DNA of 64,000 nucleotides. Source: Symsagittifera roscoffensis (taxonomy: Eukaryota; Xenacoelomorpha; Acoela; Convolutidae). The notes beneath the pieces are model-generated. The model was not told where the DNA came from. It ran no database searches and saw nothing but the letters and a program-made list of their open reading frames with translations. The position numbers and the translations under genes are program-made. Location of the stretch: positions 44,810 through 108,809 of the forward strand of contig NW_026971415.1 of assembly GCF_963678635.1 (NCBI RefSeq), written 5' to 3'. Shown here piece by piece: positions 10,266-20,763 of the stretch (the first letter of the stretch is position 1; the number at the start of each line of letters is the position of its first letter).

Positions 10266-11664
10266 GTGCAGTCGGACAGGGATCGTCAAAGAGCTAAAGC
10301 CCTCAAAGAGTTGCTGGAGGCGAACGCCCGCTGGAATCAGGAAAGGATAGATGCTGCGAAAAACGACGTACGGCGGATTTTTGACAAAACTGGATTATCA
10401 AACCCTGAGCTACGAAAAGAGATGATATACTCCTGGGAAAAGGGGTTCATAAAGACAAAAATGGAAAACACGCAGTCTCCACAGAGAAAAATTCTGAGAA
10501 AGGATCCGTTACGTATGAGCGGACAAACCCTGACGAAACAATTGAAGAGGAAAATAGCGGCAGAAATTGATTCGACGGTCAAAACTACAACTGAATCTAT
10601 TTACAGGAAATCTGATAACGCTCAAGCGAAAATTATTTTACCACACGAGAAAACACGGAGCGAGAGCAAAAGCCCATCGGCAGAGCCAAATAAGAAATTC
10701 CAAAGTATCAGTTCCCCTGAAGTTCTAGAGGACATTGAGTTGGATGAGAATTACGACGGGCCGTGGAAATGGCCGGTTTTGTGAACCCGGTAGATCGGTT
10801 CCAGCCAAGTCAAACATTTGTAACCTCATAGGATACGGTAGCTGGAAGGGATCTTAATTTAGCTATCAATAGAGCAGAGCCGAATACAGCGGGTCCCAGT
10901 TCAATGTCGGGACCAAAAACTCAGGAAGAGATCGCTATGAAGAAAGGTGAAAAGAAGACAAAAGAAAAAAAATCAGAAGACAAACAGAACAAACAGAAGA
11001 CAAACAGAATAAACAGAATAAACTGGCAAGACAAACTGCTATCGCAGTTGACCAGAGCAACGAACAATCAACGTCAACTTTGGAAGCCTTGAATAAAAAC
11101 GTCCACGCTAGTTCTACCTCGAAAATCAGACAAAAGGCCAAACTAAAACCAATCGATTCTCAAACATGTCCGGAGGATGTCATAGACACATTTCAAAACC
11201 GGAATTTGGCACCGGCTGATTGGCAGAATCTTGCAGACCAACTTCTAAAAAGGGGGTTCCAAAAAGTCGCCGACAATCTCAGAGGGAATTTCCAACCAGC
11301 ATCTGAAAGGGGCACACTATTTGAGCCTCCTCAAGGGGTTTCTGATGATTCTAGCGCCGAGGATTCCGGAGTAAGACGAAGTTCCAGACAAACGAAGAAT
11401 AAAGAGCCTAAGCGTTTTGGAGACCCAGTAAAACATTCCATCAAGGAAGTATCGGAGGAATTATCAGGGCGAGCACTACTCAAGGCTGCACTCCAGGAAT
11501 ACCGGAAGAGGCTAACAGACTTCCAAGAACGAAGTGATAGGCCCGTACAGTCGAAATTACGTATTTTAGAGAGACCTTTATTCGGGAGAAATCTCGGATA
11601 TGCAACGCCGGACAAAGGAACGGATTGGAATCCTTGCTGGAGATTAGACCTCGAAGAAAACTAA
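10266..11664 (+). pseudogene. G1 Pol C-terminal tail
   Basis: Three open pieces (10266-10784, 10904-11092, 11080-11664) encode Lys/Arg/Glu-rich sequence. The last, 194 codons, contains RRSSRQTK ... KRFGDPVKHS. This R-S-x-R ... KRFGDP signature is usual after the integrase of gypsy-type elements and recurs in G2. The end lies 124 bp before the 3' LTR. No envelope-like ORF is present. Confidence 0.6.
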
Positions 11665-11777
11665 GTATTGAAAATCCAAATGACTTATCTTCCGAAATCA
11701 AAAACTATCTGTGAACTGAGTGTATTAAACTCTTTTTAACATAAATTATTTCATATTTTGAAAATTTATTTTCCTCT

Positions 11778-12042
11778 CGAGGGGGGTTTGTCATACTGCT
11801 ACTGCAACAGCAGTAATTGAATTATGCAATAACAATTTTCAGTGGTATTATTATTATTATGGTGTGTCCAAGGTCATGTGTGCAGTGACATTGACACACG
11901 CTTGAGAACTCAGAGTTTTGATTCTGTAGAATATCTCTCAGTAACTAACTTTAGAGAACGAAAAGAGACCTTAATTCAATAAATTCAGAATACATTATTG
12001 AATTATCATTAGTTTTCCCACGATACCGCATAGGATATCACA
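11778..12042 (+). repeat. G1 polypurine tract and 3' LTR
   Basis: GAGGGGGGTT directly precedes the LTR (11789-12042), as a plus-strand primer should. The LTR begins TGTCATACTG and ends GGATATCACA. It differs from the 5' LTR by scattered substitutions and short indels. Confidence 0.85.
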
Positions 12043-12322
12043 CCCATAAAAGGAAGCTGAAATCTGATTGGTAAATAATTGTTGTTTGGTAATAATTCGT
12101 TCTTTGTAATTAACTGATTTCTTCAATTTCATTTTAATTATGAGAAAAGACGAGAGGTTCAGGGTAAACCATTGAAAAACAATTAGAATTTAATTTAATG
12201 CTCGGAACTCGCTTACTTGTCAAGAATCTTGATTAATTTTTGCACACTGATTAAGAAAAACACTAGCAAATTAGTACACAAGCAAAAATTATCTAATTGT
12301 TTTTTTATCTTGACAAAAAAGA

Positions 12323-12420
12323 ACTTTTCGCATCTTGTCAAAAAAGTGAAACATTTTTGCATCTTGTCAAAAAAAGTGAAACATTTTTGCAATCTGTCGA
12401 AAAAGTGAAAAAATCCTTTT
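12323..12420. repeat. Minisatellite, copy in segment 2 tail
   Basis: Three units of the TTTTTGCATCTTGTCAAAAAA type seen at 3405-3605. Confidence 0.6.
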
Positions 12421-12900
12421 CAAAAAAACTTCAAACTATTTTCTCGAACTGATAACTGTATGTTACTGTTTCAACTCTGAATTTTCTACCATGTTTTTAT
12501 TAAAACAAACCAATTTAAGCTTCTCCTGGAGTGATTTTGAGACTGCTGAGCACATAATTTAACTTAATGTTGACAATGCTTCTTCTTGATATGATTATTA
12601 ATTTCTTCGCTAATATATGTATCAAAGTTACAATTGGAACACTTTAAAACGCCACAGTGCTTTCGATGTCTTGATGCGTGTAATCGAGTGTATTCTCTGC
12701 TACACTCAAGATATGCAACTCTTTCGTTTCTATTCAGTGACGTCATCTCAATAAAAGGGCAAAAGAAAAAATGGGAGATTTAGAATGTCTCAAATTTTTA
12801 GAAAAGAAAAGTTGGATAGCTACAAAAAATGAATAAAGATGAATAAAAACCGCAAAAGTCTTAACCAATTGTTTTCAACGTGAAAAAAAATCAGAATTCG
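12413..12900. repeat. Segmental duplication, partial copy 3
   Basis: Matches 3610-4090 of copy 2, including the finger ORF and its flank. It breaks off near 12896 into minisatellite sequence before reaching the CCAAT array. Confidence 0.75.
12564..12746 (-). CDS. Two-finger zinc-finger mini-protein, copy 3 (intact 60-codon ORF)
   Basis: The only copy of the mini-gene with an uninterrupted frame: ATG at 12744-12746 and a TAA at 12564-12566, 60 residues. Finger 2 is complete (CSNC, 12 residues, HIKKKH). Finger 1 has lost its first Cys: CLEC in the sister copies reads YLEC here. The TAA after KKHCQH stands where copies 1 and 4 read Tyr, so the sister product was about 20 residues longer. Its upstream CCAAT array is missing, so expression is doubtful. 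Confidence 0.5.
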   Translation of the reverse strand: MTSLNRNERVAYLECSREYTRLHASRHRKHCGVLKCSNCNFDTYISEEINNHIKKKHCQH

Positions 12901-13170
12901 CATCTTGCCAAAAAAATTAAAACAATTGTTGCATTTTGTCGAAAAAATTGAAACACTTTTCGCATTTTGTAGAAAAAAAGGGAAACATTTTTCACATACA
13001 CTTGAAAAATCGAAAATCTTTTCGTATTCTGTTGAAAAAAGTGAAACAAATTTTGCAATTTGCCGAACAAATTGAAACGTTTTTCGCGTTTTGAAGAAAA
13101 ACCTCGTAAAAGTGAAACACTTTTAGCATCTTACCAAAATATATCAATACACTTTTTCTTGTACAGTTAA
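12896..13170. repeat. Minisatellite, third array
   Basis: About seven diverged units of the GCATTTTGTCGAAAAAA plus GTGAAACA type, related to 3405-3605. Confidence 0.6.
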
Positions 13171-14215
13171 TTACTAGTCTTTATCAAACTTTTGTTCAAA
13201 GTTTAATCCTTTAGAAAACTAATTTCTGCATGTCTGATGATCAGAAACAAAAGAAAACAATTGTATGAACATAGGGATTAGCAAGGAAAGTCGTCAATAA
13301 AGAAGTTTTCTAAGCAATAAGTCATGAAATTTTGCGTTTTTCGCTTTTAAACAATAAAGTTAGGTTTTTAAAGAACTTTTGAAAAACCCAGAAAAAAGTT
13401 GCATTTTACCAAAAAAAATTCTTAGATTTCCTAGCATCTTGAAAAACCTCTTGAGAGAGTTTTTGGTACACGTAATGAAAACTATCTTGATTTATATATT
13501 GAAACTGTTCAAGCTGGAAAAAAAATTATTTTTGACAGAATTCTTGTTAGAAAAATTCAATTATCATAAACAAAAAATCTGAAAAATCCAATCGCAGGGT
13601 CTGACAAGATTCTCTACCGAGCTATGAAGACGTCTTTTGAACTATTTAGGTAATAAAAAAAATTCCACCTGAGAAATTGACGTCATTGCACTTTAACTTT
13701 TGAAGAACAGTAAAAGTTGAAGAATATTTCCACCAGAGAAATTGACGTCCTTATTCATAAACTTCTAGAATCTTCTAACTTTTAGAATCTACAGTTTATA
13801 TGCTCAATTTTCATAAGGAATCATTACACATTAACTCCTAGATTTTTCTGAATATTCTGAATTCCAGAAATATTCATTGAAAACTAACTCTAAGGTGATG
13901 AGAGTGATTAAATGTTTTGTGGATTTTACTTAATTGGCTAGTTTTTAAATCTAAATAAAGATGCTTAAACAAGATTGTATTTAATAGGAACACTTGTCAA
14001 GGAAATTCTTTCTTCCTTTTTAAAGAACCTTTCAAAATTAGTTTCAGGACAACAAAAATTTTTTATTCTACAAAACCCTTTAGAAACAATTAAAGTCAAC
14101 CAAGAGTTGCAAAATTTTTGAAATAGTTCAGATTTTTTTGAGAAATTCAACAAAACCTACAGCTGAAAAAAAAATAAAGTCAACTTCAATTGAAACACTT
14201 CTAAAGTTCAATTCA
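13171..14215. other. AT-rich stretch without recognised gene
   Basis: Only short chance ORFs. A phrase ending GAGAAATTGACGTC occurs near 13670 and 13735, suggesting a short local duplication. Nothing else was recognised. Confidence 0.4.
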
Positions 14216-14225
14216 TTCTATCAAC

Positions 14226-14627
14226 ATGAGTGGAATTCTTAAGAGAAACGGAAATCTATCTCAAACTTCGAAACCAATCATAATAGAACGGGCGAGTTAC
14301 TGCATCCAGTTTGAAGTTGGTACCGAAACTGTCAAGACTCTCAAATTTAATAAAACTTCCCAGAGTAGTGAGAAAATTATCATAGGTTTTTCGGAATGTA
14401 GAGAAATCGAGAGTAAAAAAAAAGAGAATTTAGAAAAGAATTGGCAATGTCTAAGTCACCTTCGAGAAAAAAGTACGGATTTTCATTTGATTCAAACGAA
14501 AAAAATGGATCTGGGATGCGGAAATAGTTTTCATTTGCTTACAGCTGATCATTTACTACAAATGACTATTGTTAGAAAAATGTTTGAATCTTACATCTTC
14601 TTCCGAAGAAGTGTTTCAGTCCCTTAA
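14226..14627 (+). CDS. Unrecognised 133-residue ORF
   Basis: ATG-started and uninterrupted for 133 codons, after an AT-rich leader with CATTCTATCAACATG around the start. The protein is Lys/Ser-rich in the middle, with no signal peptide or membrane segment. Near the end a second frame stays open past the stop (CLNLTSSSEE ... to about 14668), so the true C-terminus may differ through a frameshift or splicing. No family recognised. It lies head-on to the minus-strand gene at 14985-15545. Confidence 0.4.
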   Translation: MSGILKRNGNLSQTSKPIIIERASYCIQFEVGTETVKTLKFNKTSQSSEKIIIGFSECREIESKKKENLEKNWQCLSHLREKSTDFHLIQTKKMDLGCGNSFHLLTADHLLQMTIVRKMFESYIFFRRSVSVP

Positions 14628-14984
14628 AAATTTACCTACTTGCTTGGCAAAAAATTGAAACAATTAGTGATACAAGGTACAAGAAAGAAAAATTGAAGGT
14701 TCAGAAGAAACTATGGTGTGCCACATGACGAAGAAAATGACAACGAACTCGAAAATTGACTCAATTTTTGTCTCTTTACACATTTTTTCAAGTTTCCCTT
14801 TTGTTTGTAAATTGGCTTTTCTTTTTATCTGAATTAAGTGTTTCTGCACCAAAGCTTAGTTTTTAAATAGTTATCAGGGCAAACTAGTGAGAAAAACATT
14901 GAGAGACAGTTAATTATTTTATCGCAAACTTTACATAATCACTATTCAAAGAATCATGACAATCAATAAAACAATCAAAAATCT

Positions 14985-15545
14985 TCAACAAATCAGACTC
15001 ATACTTTGAATTTTTAATTTTTTGAATTCACTCAAGAAACGCTGAACCATGAGTTTGTGTGGAAGCAAGTTTTTGATTAGAACTTCGATGTCTCTTATAT
15101 TTTTTCCAAAATAGTCGGTTCGTTGCAATACTAGGTATCTTTTTGGCTCATTTCCATCGTATGTTATATTGAACTGCTCAATTAAGCTGATTGAATACTT
15201 CTCCGCTTGATGTAAGAATACTTGAATGGAATCTGTGTTTGAACAAAGTGTAGAGACAGTCAATTTCCTGTTACATGTAAGTATATTTATGTAATCTCTG
15301 CAAAATTTGGTTAAACGAAGTTCCTCTTAAAAGCAAATGGAACTTACAATTCTCCATAGATCTTAAAAAATTGTTGGTAGACACCCAATAACCGTGGGTT
15401 TGTTACTGTGTACTTTTGATAAAATTCGTTGAAAACATCAACAAAGAGCGATTTTTCACTGCAATCTGAATAAAAGCTGGGAAGAGCCTGACAAACTATA
15501 GCTGCCATTGGGAAGATTGATTTTGTAGAAAATTGTGGTTTCATA
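14985..15545 (-). CDS. Unrecognised protein, at least two exons with a 50-bp intron
   Basis: On the minus strand, exon A (15545 down to 15348) ends GGAGAATT before GTAAGT. Exon B (15297 down to 14985) begins after TTTTGCAG. Joining them keeps one open frame across the boundary, giving about 170 residues to a stop at 14985. The intron (15298-15347) has a perfect donor and a pyrimidine-rich acceptor. I chose the ATG at 15543-15545; the frame stays open upstream to about 15593, so more 5' exons are possible. The product is Leu/Phe/Lys-rich with Tyr-rich patches and no recognised domain or signal peptide. Matching splice phase in both exons argues for a real gene. Confidence 0.6.
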
Positions 15546-15712
15546 TGGAAGCTGTATCGCCTAGACACTTTCCATATAGGGGAAACTCATATAAAACCTT
15601 CAATATTTGGTACTACTTCTATATATGGAAATCGCGATGACTCAAATCATTTACTTCCATTTTCATTTAATCTCGCAATCATTTCTCTCATTTTTTCTCA
15701 TCTGATCAGTTT

Positions 15713-16014
15713 ACTCTTCAAAAACGTACTCAAGAAAAGACACTAGTCCCATTTACATTGATTTCTCACAAAATCAAACAAAAATTTGGAGATTTGTTTT
15801 TCCAAAGTCCTACAAAGGGAAAATTTATTTTGAACCGTGCTTTCAACTATTAAAAATTTTTGATTTGAGACGATTTGGAGAACCAATTTCGGCAAATAGA
15901 AATACTGATATTCACAATGCTGAAAAACTTGGACTCATTCCTATATTGGAACTCAATTGTGACAAGAGTCAACTATGGATCAGGAGCTTGGCAACTGCAA
16001 CGAAATGTATGACA
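15713..16014 (+). CDS. Exon-like ORF without ATG, unrecognised
   Basis: About 100 codons are open from 15713, just after a strong acceptor-like run (T/C-rich then CTGATCAG), to a TAG at 16012. There is no ATG in the frame before the coding-like part, so it would have to be an internal or terminal exon. The translation is mixed in composition, for example KIWRFVFPKSYKGKIYF and EKLGLIPILELN, unlike the A/T-driven chance ORFs nearby. No family recognised and no upstream exon identified. Confidence 0.35.
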
Positions 16015-16668
16015 TAGCAACTTACAATAGAACATAAGTTTGTGCCACGATCAAGAAGTACAATGTTTACAAACCTCCCTACATTAAGATTCGACTCTTC
16101 ACTGCAAAAAAGAATCAAGCAATGAAATAAGTTGCCTATGTCAACTATACTTTGCACGAATTCTAAGAACTGTCCCAATTTTGGGAGAATTTATGTTTGT
16201 TGATAATTGTAAAACTCAGTAATGCCTTGTGATGTTTTGCATGTTTGTTAATTGAAATATTTCTGGTTCAAAACTAATTTTCTTACTGAAGTGTATATTT
16301 AGAGCGATAATATCTGTGGTGGGACAAAAAAATAAAATCAAAATTGACCTAAAACATTGACCTTTTATCCGTTAGTTTTTCAGTTATTGTATAAGAAAAT
16401 GCAGAAAATCTTATTTAATTACTGTTTTTTTCTAACTTTAGATAAATTTGTCTTATTTCAACAAAATTAGAAACAAGAAGCTAGTTGAAAAATTTTTAAA
16501 TATTTTTTTGAACTTCTGTATTTATTTGGTTGTTTTCATTTTGTTGCCAAAATTTGAGTTTTTGATTGGCTACATCAATTTCTAAATGATGGAAAAAGTT
16601 TTATGGTGATTACAAAATAAACTAAAAATGATAAAACAATTCGAGTTTTTTAAGTTTCTTTGTTTATT

Positions 16669-17163
16669 TCAGTAAAATTGTTTCTATCAAAAGCGTTTTC
16701 AATGACTGATTTGGACGATCATCAGATTTTAAAAATGAACTACTACAAAAAAGTACAAGAGTGGTGGACAGATGACGTTGATGGAGGTTGTATTAGTTTT
16801 AACTTGTATAGAAACACAAAAAGTTCAATGGTTTTGTTGAAAAGATGGAGAAGAGATTACAAAAAAAGTAGAGTACTGCCAGATTTATCAACAATGTTTT
16901 TGTTTAGAAGAGTTAACTCAGAGTGAGTGGTCCATCAGTAAAAAAACAAAACAACGGAAGAGCCGATGAAACAAAAATTGGAGATAAGGAACATTATTTT
17001 GACTACTGTTTTTAATTTGAAACAAATACAAAATCTACAATTGCCAGAAGATTTTTTAATCGATCATCCAAGTTTAAAAGACTTCCAGTTTTTTTCATAT
17101 TACAATATACTTAAAAAAACAAGAAAAATGTATATCTTGATAATTTCTTCTTTCATTGGTTAG
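16669..17163 (+). CDS. Exon-like ORFs, unrecognised
   Basis: A TTTATTTCAG acceptor-like sequence precedes an open frame that includes ATG 16699 and runs to 16926, with a Trp/Arg/Asp-rich stretch (VQEWWTDDVDGG). The frame ends at a possible donor (CTCAGA before GTGAGT). A second ORF, 16966-17163, follows in another frame. They could be two exons of one gene or a decayed ORF. No family recognised. Confidence 0.3.
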
Positions 17164-17390
17164 AAATTGAACAAATCTATAGAATTTTGATCGAAATTTT
17201 GAAATTTGAATTGATTATCGAAACAATAATATAAACCAGACAAGAAAACTAAATTATCTCACTTTGGAGTAAAATTAATATGTCAGTTATGTCAGAAAAA
17301 ATCAGTAAATTTAATTGATTGGGAAGTTTCAAAAACACATTTTTGTTCGACTCTATAATTTATTCTAAAATCTGTGAATACTTCATTCTG

Positions 17391-17605
17391 ATTGGTTAAT
17401 ACTACAAATAATACTGTGAAGGAAGGCACGATAATCTGATTGTTTGATATCAAAAAAGATAAAAATTTCCTTGTAAATAAAGCTGGATTCTGATTGGCTG
17501 ATTTTTAGGAAGATCAAAATTTCCTTGTAAGTAATGCTCGATTCTGATTGGTTGATATCAGAAAAGAAAAGATTTTCCTCAGAATTAATGCTCTATTCTG
17601 ATTGG
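17391..17605. promoter_or_regulatory. Array of phased CCAAT boxes, inverted copy 4
   Basis: ATTGG cores, mostly in TTCTGATTGGTTGAT, at 17391, 17439 (ATTGT), 17493, 17547 and 17601, with spacings 48, 54, 54 and 54 bp. This is the reverse complement of the array at 1248-1461 with the same spacing order. It lies upstream of the plus-strand finger copy at 17830. Confidence 0.55.
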
Positions 17606-17829
17606 TTGATAGCAAAACTTTTGAAAACTTCATGGTTAGATGGGATGAATTTTATTTCAGCTAGGCTAAATAGCATATCGATTCTGATTTTTTTTCACGT
17701 TAAAAACAATTGTTTAAGAAGCTTGCTGTTTTTATTTACTTTTATTAATTTTTTGAGGCTATTCAACTTTTCTTCTTTAAAAATTTGGGACATTCTAAAT
17801 CTCCCCTTAATCTTTCTCTACTTATTCAG

Positions 17830-18090
17830 ATGCCGTCACTAAAAATAAACGAAAGAGTTGCATGTCTTGAACTTAGCAGAGAATAGACTCCATTACACGC
17901 ATCAAGACATCGAAAGCACTGTGGCGTTTTAAAGTGTTCCAATTGTAACTCTGATACATATAGCAGCGAAGAACCTAATAATTATACGAAGAAGTTGCAT
18001 TTTCGACATTATGTTAAACTGTTTGCTCAGCACTCTCCAAACACACTTCGTGAGAAGAAAACTTTTTATTTTTTTTTGTTAAAAACATAA
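17830..18090 (+). pseudogene. Two-finger zinc-finger mini-gene, inverted copy 4 (broken)
   Basis: ATG at 17830, terminal TAA at 18088-18090, one in-frame TAG at the same codon as in copy 1 (Tyr in copies 2 and 3). Finger 1 has lost its second Cys (CLEL), and finger 2 keeps CSNC but its His block reads NYTKKLH. Where copy 3 stops, this copy reads Tyr and continues about 25 codons. It has its own CCAAT array upstream, so the promoter-plus-finger unit was moved as one piece. Confidence 0.55.
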
Positions 18091-18770
18091 AATCAATATG
18101 AATATTAATTTTTACTGAATCTGTGACTCAAAAAAGATAATGTCGAAAAATTCTAGTAAAAATTATAATTTTTTCATCACAATTCATAATCTAACATTTA
18201 CTTTTTGATTTAAAGGTTCTGATTGATGATAAAACCAGCAACAATCGAGTTCAAATTGTCGTAAAACTTTCAATGGAAATAGATCCGAAAATCTTTGATC
18301 AACAGTAAAAAATTCAATTGGTGGCAAACTTGAGGAGATTTTTTTGCGATAGTTTTGTGGAAGTATATAACATACGCTAATAAGTGTTTGAGAGTTTGTT
18401 AAAAAGTTGTAAAAATTGGGAATTTATGAAACATCGACTACTTTGCACCACGATTGTTTCAATTATCCAAATTTGTTACCAATTTGATAATTACTATTCA
18501 ATTGCAGTCAGCTGTTCAAATTTTTGATTGGTTTGTTTCATTTAAGCAGAAAAAAAACAGTATACACTTTTACTGTAGCCGCTCATTTATTTCTTTTTGC
18601 TCCCGTTCATAGTTTTTAGTTTTTAGTTGCAATTTTTACTTTTCGGTTTCGCCTGCTTTACTTTTGTTTAACTTTTTCCATTTGTAAAACAAGGTTGTCT
18701 TGTTTTGTCTAAACTTTATCACGTGTCTTGTTAAACATGAAAAGAAAAGGAAAAAAAAACAACAACAACC
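18091..18770. other. AT-rich stretch without recognised gene
   Basis: No coding or repeat signal recognised, apart from one isolated inverted CCAAT box (TTTGATTGG) near 18523. Confidence 0.4.
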
Positions 18771-18782
18771 ACAACAACATTG

Positions 18783-18895
18783 ACAACTATTGCAACTATT
18801 GTAACAATTGCAACTATTGCAAATATTGCAACTATTGTAACTATTGCAACAATAGCGACTATCGCAACTATTGCAACTATTGCAACTTTTGCATT
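18783..18895. repeat. 9-bp minisatellite (TGCAACTAT)
   Basis: About twelve near-perfect copies of the 9-mer, preceded by AAC triplets from about 18757. A 9-bp unit keeps one reading frame. It directly precedes the open frame of the non-LTR element. Confidence 0.85.
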
Positions 18896-18936
18896 TAATG
18901 AGGAGTTTGTCAACCCCGACACGAAATGATGAGGAG

Positions 18937-20746
18937 AAGCGGCAGAGCCATCTTATTTTGGTTTTCGTGATCACTCGGAAGAAAATCCAAATGAGGACTC
19001 CGTTTCTGCGTCGCAGAGAGTTAGTGACAATGAACAAGAGGATTCATACAACAAAACCGAAGGCAAAATAGAAAACGAAGAACAACATACTGGGGCGACT
19101 CAACAGCTTCGTTTTATGACCCTCCGTGAGCAAGACCATTATCCTGTCGTACCCATTACAGAAAACGTCACAAATTGTTTGTTTGACGCCTTTGGAGGGT
19201 CTCTCGACATATCTAAGGAAGTTCAAGAAACTGAATGGGGGAACAGATGGACTGTGAGTGTGAACCTCCAAGGCAAACTGTATTTAGACTCGGGGGGAAA
19301 CATTGGCCATAAATACGTTGATCTTTTAACGAAAGAAGTCTGCCGATTGAACCAAAACGAATGTTCACAACGACTTCTTGTATTCAGCCGATTAATCTTA
19401 CAGCGGGATCCAATGATAAAAACAACACGTGATGTGAGAGCTTTGATAGGAAGACGACTTGAAGACTGGGAAATTAGTAAGTTCAATATTCTACTACAAG
19501 AAGCCAAACGATGTTCACAAAAACGACCGAGGAAACCTATGAAGAAAAAAAACAGATCTGAAGACGAGCACACTGCAGTGGTTTTTACACGAATGATGAT
19601 GGAAGGGAAAGTTTGGTCTGCCATGCGTTGGCTGACAAGCAGGTCTGACGGAGGTTTGCTCCACCCAAATGACGAAGTTATTGATTCCACAACAAAAGCA
19701 AGAAAATTAGTCCTTGAAATTCTGAAAGAAAAACATACCGCAGCAAAACAGTCAAAAGAAGAAGCAAGAATACAAGTAAACAGCTTGCCTGAGCTAGAAA
19801 CAGTAACCATCACTTCTTCTTAAATGGAAAAATTTGCGAGCTCAATGCACGATGGAGCCGGACCTTCAGGAATAGATTCGGAACACTGGAACGACGCATT
19901 TCTTCGATTTGGAGGACACAGTTCGGCTTTGAGAGATGAAGTGGCAGTGCTGATCACAAAGATAGCTAACGAAATTATTCCATTGATCCAAATACGAGCA
20001 TTGATGTCAGGTCGTCTGATCGCTTTAGACAAGTGCCCCGGAGTTAGACCCGATGGCATAGGTGAGTGTTTGCGAAGAATAATGTGTAATTGTATGGCTG
20101 AAGCGACCAAAAAATATTTCGAAGAAATCTGTGGATCTCAACAACCAGCTTGTGGTGTGAAAGAAGGAATAGAAGGAATTGTACACGCACTGGAGGAGAT
20201 GTTTAATAGCACCAAAGACGACGGACATGGTCTTCTATTGATGGATGCCTCAAATCCATTCAATGCTTGAACAGGGAAACGGCTCTATGGAATGCTAGAA
20301 TACTTTGGCCAAGGTGCTCACGATTTCTTTTCAACCCTTATAGAGGGTATGCGCCGCTAATTGTTGCAGGAACAACAGAACTTCTTTTCAGTGAAGAAGG
20401 CACTACACAGGGTGATCCACTAGCCATGTTATTATATGGTGTTTCATTGATGCCATTGATTGGATCACTCAAAGACCGAGATAAGTATTTACAAGCCTAG
20501 TATGCAGATGATTCGGGAGCTCTCGGCGCACTAGAAAACCTGGTTGAATGGTTGTCATCTTTGACAGAAAACGGCCCGACGTATGGCTATTACCCCGAGC
20601 CAAGCAAAAGTTATTTGGTTGTTCACCCGAACATTGTTGAAAAAGCTCATCAATTGTTTGACAGGTTCGGCATCAAAATACTTGAAGGTAGAAGATATTT
20701 GGGCAGATTTATTGGCTCTGATGAGGCAAAATTCGTTTTACTTTAA
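18937..20746 (+). pseudogene. Non-LTR element: N-terminal region and reverse transcriptase
   Basis: The frame is open from about 18937. The ORF 19116-19823 is the N-terminal region, rich in charged residues. After one TAA the RT begins: GPSGIDSEHW, RLIALDKCPGVRPDGIGE, the first catalytic motif LLLMDASNPFN (Asp), then after a frameshift EEGTTQGDPLAM, and the YADD catalytic box at 20501-20512. A TAG directly precedes YADD where Trp or a similar codon is expected. The palm continues as GPTYGYYPEPSKSYLVV and GRRYLGRFIGS. Catalytic residues are preserved but the frame is not. Confidence 0.8.
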
Positions 20747-20763
20747 AAAAGCTCCAAGAATGG

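Larger units (their letters stand above)
5183..12042 (+). mobile_element. Ty3/gypsy-type LTR retrotransposon G1 (decayed, both LTRs present)
   Basis: A 6.86-kb element with LTRs at 5183-5440 and 11789-12042, a primer binding site directly after the 5' LTR and a purine tract before the 3' LTR. Internal order is gag with zinc knuckles, protease, reverse transcriptase, RNase H, integrase and a long Pol tail; this RT-RNase H-integrase order is that of Ty3/gypsy. The 5-bp flanks are GCTAT (5178-5182) and CCCAT (12043-12047). Each is one change from GCCAT at the uninserted site in copy 1 (2370-2374). LTRs differ at many positions and all ORFs are broken, so the insertion is old and inactive. Confidence 0.9.
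3610..12412. repeat. Segmental tandem duplication, copy 2, interrupted by gypsy element G1
   Basis: Copy 2 repeats the order of copy 1: finger ORF, CCAAT array, unrecognised ORF and tail. It is split at the equivalent of position 2370 by the G1 insertion and resumes at 12043. After resuming it lacks about 730 bp that in copy 1 carry the second CCAAT cluster's end and the 164-codon ORF. Confidence 0.8.

Noticed and set aside
18636-19037. Minus-strand 133-codon ORF rich in Cys, Asn and Ser
   Set aside because: It is the translation of the 9-bp minisatellite on the wrong strand; a repeat without stops always gives such an ORF.
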